Shown: one piece after another, positions 9,131 to 19,037 of the stretch
Layout: each line of letters starts with the position of its first letter
Numbering within the stretch: position 1 is the first letter of the stretch
Origin: Flavobacterium psychrophilum
GTDB taxonomy: Bacteria > Bacteroidota > Bacteroidia > Flavobacteriales > Flavobacteriaceae
NCBI GenBank assembly: GCA_945874225.1
Contig: CAMCFT010000007.1
Location: 1 to 64,000 of the forward strand
Direction: 5' to 3'
DNA: 64,000 nt
Translations under genes and position numbers: made by a program
Notes under the pieces: generated by a model
Told to the model about the DNA's origin: nothing
Databases searched by the model: none
The model's input: only the letters and a program-made list of their open reading frames with translations

Positions 9131-9311
9131 ATATATTTTGCTAGAAAGGCAAATATATATAATCAATCCCTTTTGATTTATATTTTTTTCGAAAACCTTA
9201 ACACTTTTTTAATTTAAAATTGTGTTTTATGTTATTATCGTATTAATCAGCTTTTAATGATTTTTATCTTTAAATATTTTTTGAAAAAGTATGTCAATTA
9301 ATTAATAATGT

Positions 9312-9319
9312 TATATTTG
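9312..9319 (+). promoter_or_regulatory. Possible -7 element TATATTTG
   Basis: A perfect TANNTTTG box lies 44 bases before the oxidoreductase start. No TTTG is present at the usual 19-base distance (nearest TTG at 9281), so only half of the promoter is supported. Confidence 0.35.
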
Positions 9320-9363
9320 TAACAAAAAGACACAATAAAGTTAAATTATAAAAAATATATAAT

Positions 9364-10566
9364 ATGAAGTTTGGAATTATCAAAGAAAGAAAAAACCCGC
9401 CAGACAGAAGAGTTGTGTTTTCTCCTGATGAATTAGCAAGATTAAAACAGCTTCATCAAGGTGTTTCTGTTAAAGTGGAAAGTTCTGATATTAGGGTTTT
9501 TACCGATGATCAATATAGAAATATGGGAATAGAAGTTGCCAATGATATCAGTGATTGTGATGTTTTCTTTGGAGTAAAAGAAGTTCCTGTAGAAAGTTTA
9601 ATTCCTAATAAAACCTATTTCTTTTTTTCGCATACGATTAAAAAACAGCCACATAATCAAAAACTTTTGAAAGCTCTATTGAAAAAAAACATTGATTTTT
9701 ATGATCACGAAACCATTGTAAATGCTCATAATTTTAGATTGATAGGTTTTGGAAAATACGCGGGAATTGTTGGTGCATACAATAGCATTCGTGCTTTTGG
9801 AATAAAATTCGAATTGTTCAAACTTCCAAAAGCAGAAACACTTTCCGGAAAAGAGGAGATCATAGCACATTTGAAACGATTGGTTTTGCCACCTTTAAAA
9901 TTTGTAGTTACTGGAACTGGAAAAGTGGGTAATGGTGTCAAAGAAGTTCTCGACGCCATTAAAATTAAGGAAGTTTCAGTAGAGAATTATTTAACAAAAA
10001 CCTATGCACAACCCGTTTATGCTCAGATTGATGTTTTGGATTATAATGTTCGAAAAGATGGAATGGTTTTAGACTTTAATGACTTTTTTCAGAATCCTCA
10101 GGATTATGTTTCAAATTTTGAACGATTCACAAAAGTTTCAGATATATACATTACGGCACATTTTCAAGCTAATGAAGCGCCAAATATTCTTACACGCGAA
10201 ATGCTTAACTCTAAAGATTGTAAAATAAAAGTAGTAGCCGATATATCTTGTGACGCCAATGGTTCTATAGCTTGTACACTGCGTTCAGCAACTATTGCAG
10301 ATCCTTTGTATGGTTATTTGCCAAGTGAAAATAAAGAAGTAGATGTTTTTCATCCCGCAGCAATTGTGGTAATGGCAGTTGATAATTTGCCTTGCGAACT
10401 TCCAAAAGATTCCAGTGAAGGTTTTGGAGAAATGTTTATGGAATATGTGATTCCTGCGTTTTTCAACGGAGATAAAGACGGAATTTTAGAACGCGCAAAA
10501 ATGACCGAAAAAGGCAAACTCACTCCTAGATTTAGTTACCTGCAAGATTATGTAGATGGAAAATAA
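9364..10566 (+). CDS. NAD(P)-dependent oxidoreductase, saccharopine dehydrogenase/alanine dehydrogenase-like
   Basis: The 400-residue cytoplasmic protein opens with MKFGIIKERKNPPDRRVVFS, the N-terminal domain of the alanine dehydrogenase/transhydrogenase superfamily. It carries a Rossmann motif FVVTGTGKVGNGV (about residues 179-191) for nucleotide binding and the segment ISCDANGSIACTLRS typical of lysine-forming saccharopine dehydrogenases (Lys1-like). In Flavobacteriia this protein is common, but its substrate is not settled to my knowledge; a role in lysine or another amino acid is plausible. It is monocistronic, with a -7 box upstream and a clear terminator downstream. Confidence 0.82.
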   Translation: MKFGIIKERKNPPDRRVVFSPDELARLKQLHQGVSVKVESSDIRVFTDDQYRNMGIEVANDISDCDVFFGVKEVPVESLIPNKTYFFFSHTIKKQPHNQKLLKALLKKNIDFYDHETIVNAHNFRLIGFGKYAGIVGAYNSIRAFGIKFELFKLPKAETLSGKEEIIAHLKRLVLPPLKFVVTGTGKVGNGVKEVLDAIKIKEVSVENYLTKTYAQPVYAQIDVLDYNVRKDGMVLDFNDFFQNPQDYVSNFERFTKVSDIYITAHFQANEAPNILTREMLNSKDCKIKVVADISCDANGSIACTLRSATIADPLYGYLPSENKEVDVFHPAAIVVMAVDNLPCELPKDSSEGFGEMFMEYVIPAFFNGDKDGILERAKMTEKGKLTPRFSYLQDYVDGK

Positions 10567-10594
10567 TTAGAATATTACAATTCAATTTAAATAT

Positions 10595-10623
10595 AAAGCT
10601 TCTCAATTGGGAAGCTTTTTTTT
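10595..10623 (+). terminator. Intrinsic terminator after the oxidoreductase gene
   Basis: A 10-bp stem (AAAGCTTCTC / GGGAAGCTTT with one G-T pair, loop AATT) runs into eight T residues. It isolates the oxidoreductase from the regulator gene of the polysaccharide locus. Confidence 0.88.
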
Positions 10624-10640
10624 GTGTTTTTATTGGAAAA

Positions 10641-13418
10641 ATGTGTTTATATTTGAAAATAAATCCTCCAATTTTGAAAACTGTCTTAATAAAGTTACTT
10701 TTTTTCGGCTTGATCTCATTTCAACTTTATTCACAAGAGTTGCTGCCTTTTGTTGAAAATTATAATAAATCAAACTATCAGGGAGACAATCAGATTTGGA
10801 ATGTAGACCAAGGAAATGATAAGGCGATGTATTTTGCCAATAATCATTATTTATTGCGTTATGATGGTGTAAAATGGGAGAAATATACACTTCCAAATAA
10901 AACCATAATACGTTCAATACTGGTGGATGGAGAAAAAATTTATTCTGGTTCTTATAAGGAATTTGGGTATTGGATTCGCAAAGACGGGATAATGATTTAT
11001 GTATCGATTTCTAATAGTAAGAAAGTTTTTGAGGAAAATGAGAATGAAGAAATTTGGAAGATTTTTAAGTTCAATAACAAAATTTATTTTCAATCCTTCA
11101 ACGAGATTTTCCTTTATGATGGCAAGATAATTAAGAAAACTAAATTTCCATTCCTTATTTCATATTGCTTTCAAATTGGCAATCAACTTTTGATTGCCTC
11201 AGTGGATAGTGGTGTTTTTAAGATGAATAATTCTAAAATTTCAAAAATAAAAGGCTGGGATATTCTGGAAAACAATGTCATTCACGCTATTGAAAAACAT
11301 CAAAATAAAACCTACATATTTACTAAAAAAAATGGGGTTTATATAGCTGAAAATGGGGTTTTGAGTTCTTGGAATAGTCCATTAAATGAAACCTTAAAAA
11401 CGGCCATTGTGAATGCTGCGAAGTTTATAAAAAACAATAAATTGATTATTGGTACAGCTAGCAAAGGGCTTTATGTTTATAATTTAAACGATAATTCGTA
11501 TATCAATATCAACCGAGATAATGTGTTGATGAACAATTCTATTTTGAGTATTGGTCAGGACAAAGAAAATAATTTATGGCTGGGTTTAGATAACGGAATT
11601 GCCCACATTGAGGTTAATTCGCCAATTTCAATTTTTTATGATAATTCCGGTACTTTAGGCTCAGTATATTCAGTAGCAACTACGGGGAAAGGGTATTTGA
11701 TTGCTTCAAATCACGGCATTTTTAAGTATGAAGATCATCGTTTTTCGTTGGTTCCAATGACACAGGGTCAAGCTTGGAATATTAGTAAAATAAATAATAA
11801 ATATCTTATAGGTCATAACGAAGGGACGTTTCTTTATGAAAACGGTTTGTTTTCTAAATTGAATTCTATAAGTGGCGGTTGGAATTTGATCAAGAGCAAT
11901 ATAAATAATTCCTATTTACAAGCATCTTATAGCGGTGTTTGGATATATAAAGATCCGAATGATTTGTCTCAAAAGAATATTATTAAAGGGCTTCTTAAAC
12001 CTATAAAATACGTTGCGCAAAATAGAAAAAATGAGATTTGGGCTGCAGATAATTACAGAGGTCTGTATCGGGTTCTGTATAACGATGCTTATGAAACATT
12101 CAAGATAGAAAATGTAACCCAAAAGAATAAAATTGCCGATGATTTTGGTGTGAAAATATTTGAATTCCGAAATGAAATCCTCTTTTTGATACACAATTCA
12201 TGGTATACTTATAATTCTATCACAAATAAATTGATAGAAAACGAATTATTCAACACTAATTTTAAAAATATTTCTGATATAGTAGCTATTGATGATAATA
12301 ACTTTGTTGTACTTCAGGAAGGACTTTTATTTCATATTTATGCCAATGAAAATAAGTTTATTTGGAATAATATTCAGGAAAAATATTATAGAGGAAAAAT
12401 AATAAATGACAATATAAAAATTTTCAAAAGCAACAAAAATTATCTATTGAATCTTGATGATGGATTTATTTCCCTTCAATTAAAACAAGAAATAAGTCAT
12501 AGTCCAAGTTTAAAGATAGAAGCTTATAATAATGGAGATTTGATAAATAACAGATCAAAAATAAAGTATAATTCGGAACTAAAATTAGGAGTTATATCCG
12601 GGATTTATGGCAATACAAAGCCGAGTTTGTTTTATATAATTAATGAATCTAATGATTTTATATCAATAAAAGAAGGGGCGATAGTTTTAAATAATTTAAG
12701 TAGTGGTTCGCATAATATTGTTGTGTATTATTTTGATGGCATACAATATAACGAAGTTTCCAGCTTTCATTTTATTGTTGCTAAACCTTGGTATTTTTCA
12801 TTTTGGATGATAGTTTTGTACATAGCTGTTTTAGGAATAATTTTATACCTGTATTATAGATGGAATAAAATGCGTTACATCCAAAAATTAGAATTGCAAG
12901 AAGAAGAATTGAAGCACCAAAAGAAAATCCTGGAGATGAGCTTAAAAGCTGAAAATGAATTAAATCTGCAAGAATATGAAAAGCATATTCTGGAGTTAAA
13001 ATTACAAACTAAATCATCTGAAGTTACCGGTAAATCACTTTCGATTGCAAAACAAAGCGAAATGATAGAAAATATTCAGGGAATTTTAAATACTGAAGTA
13101 GATTTCAATAAACTTAAAAGTGAAATTAAAAAAGTCATTAAGTCAAATGCTATCAACAAACACGAATGGCAAACTTTTGAATCAAACCTGAATCAAATAC
13201 ACGACCAATTTATTATCAACCTCACAAAAAAATATCCTAATCTTACTTCTAAGGATATCAAGCTTTGCGTCTATTTAAAAATGAATCTTTCTTCAAAAGA
13301 AATTGCACCTATGATGAATATTACTTTCCGTGGTGTTGAGTTACAACGCTATAGATTAAGAAAAAAATTGAATCTTATACAGGATGAAAATCTCTCAAAA
13401 TTTTTATTATCTATATAA
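10641..13418 (+). CDS. Membrane-spanning propeller/Y_Y_Y regulator with LuxR-type HTH
   Basis: The 925-residue protein has an N-terminal signal sequence (LIKLLFFGLISFQLYSQ), a long periplasmic two-component-regulator-type beta-propeller (about 35-610; repeats such as ILSIGQDKENNLWLGLDNG), a Y_Y_Y domain (about 620-710), one membrane helix (about 716-738), a coiled coil rich in Glu/Leu (about 740-800) and a C-terminal helix-turn-helix (about 860-915; LTSKDIKLCVYLKMNLSSKEI, MNITFRGVELQRYRLRKKL). It lacks histidine kinase and receiver domains, so unlike classic hybrid two-component systems it would carry the signal directly from periplasmic sugar to DNA. It lies upstream of susC in the same direction and probably controls the locus. 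The start is the first ATG that keeps the signal sequence. Confidence 0.87.
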   Translation: MCLYLKINPPILKTVLIKLLFFGLISFQLYSQELLPFVENYNKSNYQGDNQIWNVDQGNDKAMYFANNHYLLRYDGVKWEKYTLPNKTIIRSILVDGEKIYSGSYKEFGYWIRKDGIMIYVSISNSKKVFEENENEEIWKIFKFNNKIYFQSFNEIFLYDGKIIKKTKFPFLISYCFQIGNQLLIASVDSGVFKMNNSKISKIKGWDILENNVIHAIEKHQNKTYIFTKKNGVYIAENGVLSSWNSPLNETLKTAIVNAAKFIKNNKLIIGTASKGLYVYNLNDNSYININRDNVLMNNSILSIGQDKENNLWLGLDNGIAHIEVNSPISIFYDNSGTLGSVYSVATTGKGYLIASNHGIFKYEDHRFSLVPMTQGQAWNISKINNKYLIGHNEGTFLYENGLFSKLNSISGGWNLIKSNINNSYLQASYSGVWIYKDPNDLSQKNIIKGLLKPIKYVAQNRKNEIWAADNYRGLYRVLYNDAYETFKIENVTQKNKIADDFGVKIFEFRNEILFLIHNSWYTYNSITNKLIENELFNTNFKNISDIVAIDDNNFVVLQEGLLFHIYANENKFIWNNIQEKYYRGKIINDNIKIFKSNKNYLLNLDDGFISLQLKQEISHSPSLKIEAYNNGDLINNRSKIKYNSELKLGVISGIYGNTKPSLFYIINESNDFISIKEGAIVLNNLSSGSHNIVVYYFDGIQYNEVSSFHFIVAKPWYFSFWMIVLYIAVLGIILYLYYRWNKMRYIQKLELQEEELKHQKKILEMSLKAENELNLQEYEKHILELKLQTKSSEVTGKSLSIAKQSEMIENIQGILNTEVDFNKLKSEIKKVIKSNAINKHEWQTFESNLNQIHDQFIINLTKKYPNLTSKDIKLCVYLKMNLSSKEIAPMMNITFRGVELQRYRLRKKLNLIQDENLSKFLLSI

Positions 13419-13649
13419 AAAAGTGATATTTTTTATAGATGTATTACTTTTTTAATTATTTTTATACTACATCATTATTACATCAAATTATACATTGTAT
13501 TCTGTTATTATCTCTATGGACTGCTTGAAAATATTGATTTTGTAATATGCTTTAACAAATTGATGTAGTCGTGTAGTAACTCTACATAGCTTACTATAAC
13601 GTTGTAATTATCTAATTTGGCTGTACTAACTTATACAAATCATTAATTT
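13419..13649 (+). promoter_or_regulatory. Leader region upstream of susC
   Basis: This 231-bp AT-rich gap between the regulator and susC is where the regulator would be expected to act. No full TTTG-N19-TANNTTTG promoter and no strong terminator were seen; a short run of partly mirrored sequence (GTAGT...ACTAC-like, about 13565-13595) may be an operator, but this is weak. Confidence 0.3.
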
Positions 13650-16646
13650 ATGAGAAATTTTATTTTTATTTTTTTAGCACTCATTCTGCTTCCAGTCTAT
13701 ATGTCTGGTCAAGTAATTAAAGGGAAAGTGTCAGATAAAAATGGTATTGGAATTCCTGGGGCAATTGTTGTTGCAGTTGATTCCAAAACTACCGCTGATA
13801 CTGATTTTGACGGAAATTTTAATATCAGGGCCAAAGTAGGAGAGGTATTAAAAATATCTATGGTAGGTTTTGATGCTATTTCTGTTAAAGCTACATCAGA
13901 AACTATGGCTGTAACGATGAATGAATCCAAAGACACTGAATTGAAAGAAGTGGTTGTTATTGGATATGGTACAGCAAAAAAACGAGATTTAACAGGTTCC
14001 ATTGTTAGAGTGGAAGGGAAAATTATTGCTGATAAACCAAATACTAATCCAGTGGCGTCTTTACAAGGTAGAGTTTCCGGTTTGTCTATTGTAAATTCTG
14101 GACAACCTGGTGCAGAACCAGATGTCAGAATCAGAGGTACTGTAAGTAGATACAACTCAAAACCATTGTATGTCGTTGATGGTATTTTTACAGATAATAT
14201 TAATTTTATCAATGCAAATGACATTGAGTCGATGGAAATATTGAAAGACCCTTCTTCACTAGCAATTTTTGGGGTTAAGGGAGCTAATGGAGTAATTATT
14301 ATTACATCCAAAAAGGCTAAAGTGGGGAAAACAACAGTTAATTATAACACTACTTTAGGTGTAAAAACGATTGTAAGTAAACCATCTCTTACTAATGCAT
14401 CCCAATTTAAAACACTTTATGATGAACAGAGAGTAAATGAAGGCGCTCTACCTTATGCTGATTATGATAAATTTACGGGAGACACAGATTGGATTAATGC
14501 AATTTCAAATGCTAATGCCACAATAATTAATCATAACCTAAGTATATCTAATGGTACGGATAAAAATAAGTTTTATCTTGGAGTTGGATATGTTGAGGAT
14601 GAAGGTTTGATTGATTATGAGCAGTATAAAAAATTTACTTTCAATTTAAATAATGAATTGCAAGTATCAGATGCCATAAAAATTGGTGTTGGGTTTAGTG
14701 GTGTTGATGCCAGACCGGCACAATTACATTCTTTTGGATCTGCATTAAATGCAACTCCAATTGTTGAACCCTATAATTCGGAGTTGGGTGTTTACAATCA
14801 ATTGCCAACACAAATCGGAGGAGCTCAAATAGGCAATCCATTGCTATATGTCAAAGGAACTCAAGGAACACAATTGAATCGAGAAACCAGATTTGTGGGT
14901 AATGTATTTGCTGAATTTAAATTATTTAAAGATTTAAAGTTCAGGGCTGCCTATTATGCTGATTTAGGATACAATAAGGGTAGGGGATATACACCAATTT
15001 TTGATGTTTATGTGGCTGAATCAGATGAACTTACTCTTGCAGGTGGAAATTCTCAAACATCAGTAAATCAATATAGTAATACATACGAAAAAACCCAACA
15101 AGATTATTTATTTACCTATAACAAGACTTTTGGTAATCATAACTTGACAGCTATGGCAGGTTATACTCGCTATTATTTTGGATATGAATCTATTAATGGT
15201 TCTATATCTCAATACATTGGTGGAGATCCGATTCCTTATGATAAAAGATGGTGGTATTTAAATGTATATCCGTATGGAGATCCTTCAACAAGCCGTTCTA
15301 GTTCTGAACAATATGAAAATGGCACCGTTTCCTATTTAGCAAGAGCTTTATACAACTATTCAGGAAAATATATATTGAATGCATCATTCCGTAGAGATGG
15401 TTCTTCAGCATTTACAGGTAGTAACAGATTCCAAAATTTCTGGTCTATGGGTGCAGCCTGGGATGTTTCCAAAGAGGATTTTATGCAGAATCAAAAGATT
15501 TTTAATACTCTAAAAGTAAAAGGATCTTATGGAGAATTAGGAAATCAATATACTTCTATCCAATATCCTTCCTATCCTAATTATACCACAGGAGCCTCAG
15601 CAGTTTTTGGAGATAAATTGGTTCCAGCCTATATTTTGGCCTATAGAAGTAACCCAAATTTAAAATGGGAAACTGTGACTTCCTATGAAGGGGGTATAGA
15701 AGTGGGAACTTTAAATAATAGATTAAAACTGGAAGCCACCTATTTTGATAAAACAACAAAAGACTTATTGACATTTGTAGATTTGGGAGCCGAAAGGTTC
15801 TACACAAATGCAGGAGAAATATCAAATAAGGGCTTTGAGTTTTCAGCTTCTTGGAATGACAGGGTAAAGGATGATTTTCAATACTCCATAAGCGGTAACC
15901 TAACCACTTTAAAGAATGAAGTTAAATCGGTATATGAAGAAGGTTTTCAAGTTGCTGATGGGCCTTCTATCTTGACTGCAGGTGCACCAATCGGATCTTT
16001 TTATGGGTATGTTGTTGAAGGGATTTATCAATCCTACTCTGACGTTCTAAGTTCTACACCAAGTTCTTTGGGCGATTATGGTCCAGGTGATTTGAAATAT
16101 AAAGATGTTAACGGTGACGGAAAAATTACTCCAGATGATAGAACAATAATTGGAAACCCAACTCCAGATATTATGTACGGAATGTCAGTAAGTGCTACTT
16201 ATAAAAACTTCACGCTGTCAGCTGATTTGCAAGGTGTATATGGTAATGAAGTATGGAGGGATTGGGGTAATGGTTCTACTTATGCACAATTCAACTATAG
16301 AACTGATAGATTGGATAGATGGAATGGGGCTGGTACTTCTAATTGGGAACCAAGAGTTAATGACGGGTCTGGATATAATAAACAAAATTCAACTTACATG
16401 ATTGAAGATGGAAGTTATGTTCGATTAAGAAACGTACAATTGGCTTATGATTTTAATCCTAAGTTTTTGAATAAAGCATATATTCAAGGATTGAAATTGT
16501 TTATTAATGCTCAAAATCCTGTAACATGGAATCATAATTCTGGATTTACGCCTGAAGCTGGAGGATCTCCTATTTCATTTGGTAGAGATTTCGGCGGATA
16601 TCCTCTTCCGGCAATTACGACCCTAGGTTTAAATGTTACTTTTTAA
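13650..16646 (+). CDS. SusC/RagA family TonB-linked outer-membrane glycan importer
   Basis: At 998 residues this is a usual SusC length. It has a signal peptide (ending MSGQ, residue 20), a CarboxypepD_reg-like domain (VIKGKVSDKNGIGIPGA, about 22-100), the SusC linker with VVVIGYGTAKKRDLTGSI (about 105-122), a plug (about 122-225) containing the LQGRVSGLSI and VRIRGT motifs, and a 22-strand-type barrel ending in an aromatic residue (LNVTF). It imports oligosaccharides with TonB energy, capped by the SusD lipoprotein encoded 12 bp downstream. It is the first structural gene of the locus. Confidence 0.96.
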   Translation: MRNFIFIFLALILLPVYMSGQVIKGKVSDKNGIGIPGAIVVAVDSKTTADTDFDGNFNIRAKVGEVLKISMVGFDAISVKATSETMAVTMNESKDTELKEVVVIGYGTAKKRDLTGSIVRVEGKIIADKPNTNPVASLQGRVSGLSIVNSGQPGAEPDVRIRGTVSRYNSKPLYVVDGIFTDNINFINANDIESMEILKDPSSLAIFGVKGANGVIIITSKKAKVGKTTVNYNTTLGVKTIVSKPSLTNASQFKTLYDEQRVNEGALPYADYDKFTGDTDWINAISNANATIINHNLSISNGTDKNKFYLGVGYVEDEGLIDYEQYKKFTFNLNNELQVSDAIKIGVGFSGVDARPAQLHSFGSALNATPIVEPYNSELGVYNQLPTQIGGAQIGNPLLYVKGTQGTQLNRETRFVGNVFAEFKLFKDLKFRAAYYADLGYNKGRGYTPIFDVYVAESDELTLAGGNSQTSVNQYSNTYEKTQQDYLFTYNKTFGNHNLTAMAGYTRYYFGYESINGSISQYIGGDPIPYDKRWWYLNVYPYGDPSTSRSSSEQYENGTVSYLARALYNYSGKYILNASFRRDGSSAFTGSNRFQNFWSMGAAWDVSKEDFMQNQKIFNTLKVKGSYGELGNQYTSIQYPSYPNYTTGASAVFGDKLVPAYILAYRSNPNLKWETVTSYEGGIEVGTLNNRLKLEATYFDKTTKDLLTFVDLGAERFYTNAGEISNKGFEFSASWNDRVKDDFQYSISGNLTTLKNEVKSVYEEGFQVADGPSILTAGAPIGSFYGYVVEGIYQSYSDVLSSTPSSLGDYGPGDLKYKDVNGDGKITPDDRTIIGNPTPDIMYGMSVSATYKNFTLSADLQGVYGNEVWRDWGNGSTYAQFNYRTDRLDRWNGAGTSNWEPRVNDGSGYNKQNSTYMIEDGSYVRLRNVQLAYDFNPKFLNKAYIQGLKLFINAQNPVTWNHNSGFTPEAGGSPISFGRDFGGYPLPAITTLGLNVTF

Positions 16647-16658
16647 TAATATACAAAA

Positions 16659-18143
16659 ATGAGAAATATGAAAAATTATAGATTTATCATTAAAATAGCA
16701 CTTATAGCCACATTGGCATTGCCTACCCTAAATTCCTGCAGTGATGCTGATTTTCTTGATATGAAGCCTTTAGGAATTGCTGCTGAGGGAGATTTGGCAG
16801 CTGGTGGTTTTGAAGAAAGTGCTTTTGGATTGTATGGAAAAATCCGGACACAAGAAGGTATTTCAGACTGGCATCGCTATTGGTTTCAAAGCATTCGATC
16901 AGATGATGCCGCAAAAGGAAGTAGTACTTCAGATGCATCCACATGGGGAAATGTTATGGACAATTTTCAGTATTCAGCTAATGAATTTGCGGCGAACTGG
17001 AACGGTCATTACAGCTTGATATTTGCCTGCAATGATTTAGTAGTTGCCGTAGAAACCTCTGGAGCAACAGACCAAGGTAGTATTGTTAATGAAGCTGAGG
17101 CCAAAGCGCTAAGAGCGTTTGCTTATTTTGATTTGCGTCGCGATTATGGAGAAGTTCCAATTATCTTGAATAAAATTGTAACACCAAGCGATGGTGTTAA
17201 AGCAAAAAACACTGTAGCCGAAGTAGATGCTCAAATCATAAGCGATCTAGAATTTGCAGCTAAATATTTACCACTAAGTTGGCCAGCATACCCAGGAAGA
17301 GCAACAAAAGGATTTGCCAATAGCCTTTTGGCAAAACTGTATTTGTATCAAGGGGAATGGAAAAAATCGCTTGCACTAAGCGAAGAAGTAATCAAATCAG
17401 GACAATATAAATTGATGGATTCTTATGAAACTTTGTTTACTAAAGCTGGGAACAATTCAACAGAAACTGTTTTTGAAGTTCAGTTTTTAGTAATAGGAAC
17501 AACGTATTACACAAATAATTATTTTGAGTCACAAGGGGTTCGAGGTTCTGGTACTTGGGATTTAGGATGGGGTTTTAATGTGCCTACGGCAACTTTAATG
17601 AATGCCTACGAATTTAATGATCCAAGAAAAGCCGCAACCATTCTTTATTCAGGACAAAGTGATGGTTTTGGAAATATACTTCCAAAAAGTCCACCATTAG
17701 ATCAATTGTATTGGAACAAGAAAGCTTATACACTTCCTTCAGAAAGAGTTCAATACGGGGTAAATAAAAATTACTGGGAGAACATAAAACTTATGAGATA
17801 TGCTGATGTATTATTAATAGCTGCAGAAGCTGCTAATGAAGACGGAAATTCAGGTCTTGCAGCAACTTATCTAGAAGATGTTCGTAAAAGAGCAAGAGGC
17901 GCAAATAATAGTATTTTACCTGTAAGATCGGGAGGACAATCTGCTATGAGAGACTACATTAAAAAAGAAAGAAGAATCGAATTTGCATTAGAAGGCGAAC
18001 GTTTTTATGATTTAGTTCGATGGGGTGATGCATCATCAGTTCTTGGTGGAAAAGGATACCAAACCAAAAACATGTATTATCCAATTCCACAAACAGCAAT
18101 TGATCAATCTGGTGGTGTTTTAAAACAAAATCCAAATTATTAA
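16659..18143 (+). CDS. SusD/RagB family glycan-binding lipoprotein
   Basis: The 494-residue protein has a lipoprotein signal (PTLNSC, cysteine 27), the early SusD motif DADFLDMKPLG, the TPR-like helices with ALRAFAYFDLRRDYGEVPI, and the C-terminal motifs MRYADVLLIAAEAANE and RRIEFALEGERFYDLVRWG that define SusD/RagB. It forms the lid of the SusC transporter. A start at the second ATG (16668) would give an equally good signal peptide; the first is kept. Spacing to susC and to the following lipoprotein gene (22 bp) indicates one operon. Confidence 0.96.
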   Translation: MRNMKNYRFIIKIALIATLALPTLNSCSDADFLDMKPLGIAAEGDLAAGGFEESAFGLYGKIRTQEGISDWHRYWFQSIRSDDAAKGSSTSDASTWGNVMDNFQYSANEFAANWNGHYSLIFACNDLVVAVETSGATDQGSIVNEAEAKALRAFAYFDLRRDYGEVPIILNKIVTPSDGVKAKNTVAEVDAQIISDLEFAAKYLPLSWPAYPGRATKGFANSLLAKLYLYQGEWKKSLALSEEVIKSGQYKLMDSYETLFTKAGNNSTETVFEVQFLVIGTTYYTNNYFESQGVRGSGTWDLGWGFNVPTATLMNAYEFNDPRKAATILYSGQSDGFGNILPKSPPLDQLYWNKKAYTLPSERVQYGVNKNYWENIKLMRYADVLLIAAEAANEDGNSGLAATYLEDVRKRARGANNSILPVRSGGQSAMRDYIKKERRIEFALEGERFYDLVRWGDASSVLGGKGYQTKNMYYPIPQTAIDQSGGVLKQNPNY

Positions 18144-18165
18144 TAACAATTCAATACTAAAGAAA

Positions 18166-18981
18166 ATGAAAATTAATAAATCATTTATAAAAAAAGCTTT
18201 TGGAATAGCACTTATTTCATTGGTATTTATTGGATGTCAAAATATGGATAGACCTGAATTGGGTGATTATCCAAAAGACGCCAATGCCCCGGGAGGTCCT
18301 TTAAAGTTCTATGTAGCTTTTGATGGTACAACTACCAATTCATTAATGAATGCAGTGGATAGTATTCGCGCCAAGTTCCCAACAAATAATCCATTAGAAT
18401 CAACCGAAGGGATTTCTGGAAAAGGGCTAAAAGGAGGAAAACCTAAATTGTTTGTTTCCTATTCAAAACCAAATGATTTTGTGGCTAATTCTGCGAGTTT
18501 TACCATTGCTTTTTGGTCAAAACACGGAACTAAAACACAAACAGAATTTGCTTTTAGCGTATTAGCCGATAATTGGGCTAAGGCCAATATGTTTTGTTTA
18601 TTCGAGGGTACTGATTCAGACCCAGTCGTGAAGTTTTATATTGACGAACAACCAGGTGATAAATGGTTCGAATGGTTGAATACGGATAAAATTCCTGGAA
18701 TATATGATGGCCAATGGCATCATTTGGCCTTTGTTTATGATGGTGCGACATCGGGGATGACACTTTATAAAGATGGTGTAGCCTTTGCAACTAAAGAATG
18801 GTTTGGTCATGGGAATTTAAAACTAAAAGATTCAAATGTTTTGGGTTTTAGAATTGGTGGTGCTGGGAATCCTGACGAGGGCTGGATGAATTCGTGGACT
18901 GGTGACCTAGACCAATTCAGAATGTATGGAAATGCACTTACCGTTGCAGAAATTAATGAGTTGTACACAAAGAAAAAATAA
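18166..18981 (+). CDS. LamG/concanavalin-like lipoprotein, candidate surface glycan-binding protein
   Basis: The 271-residue protein has a lipobox (FIGC, cysteine 24), a short polar linker and a single LamG/concanavalin-A-like domain from about 45 to 268: FYVAFDGTTTNSL at its start, then FTIAFWSKHG, GQWHHLAFVYDGATSGMTLY and DLDQFRMYGNALTVAEI, the hallmark sequence of the LamG_3 fold. It lacks any obvious catalytic residues. In the third position of the operon, where SusE/SusF-type binding proteins stand, it is best read as the surface glycan-binding protein of the locus. The ligand is unknown. Confidence 0.85.
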   Translation: MKINKSFIKKAFGIALISLVFIGCQNMDRPELGDYPKDANAPGGPLKFYVAFDGTTTNSLMNAVDSIRAKFPTNNPLESTEGISGKGLKGGKPKLFVSYSKPNDFVANSASFTIAFWSKHGTKTQTEFAFSVLADNWAKANMFCLFEGTDSDPVVKFYIDEQPGDKWFEWLNTDKIPGIYDGQWHHLAFVYDGATSGMTLYKDGVAFATKEWFGHGNLKLKDSNVLGFRIGGAGNPDEGWMNSWTGDLDQFRMYGNALTVAEINELYTKKK

Positions 18982-18990
18982 TTAAACACG

Positions 18991-19024
18991 AAACTTGCCA
19001 AAGTACATGCTTTGGCAAGTTTTA
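18991..19024 (+). terminator. Hairpin terminator or attenuator after the SusCD-LamG genes
   Basis: A perfect 13-bp stem (AAACTTGCCAAAG / CTTTGGCAAGTTT) with a 6-base loop ends in TTTTA. It lies 14 bp before the next enzyme gene on the same strand, so partial termination could set more binding and transport protein than enzyme. Confidence 0.75.
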
Positions 19025-19037
19025 TTAAAAAATATAG

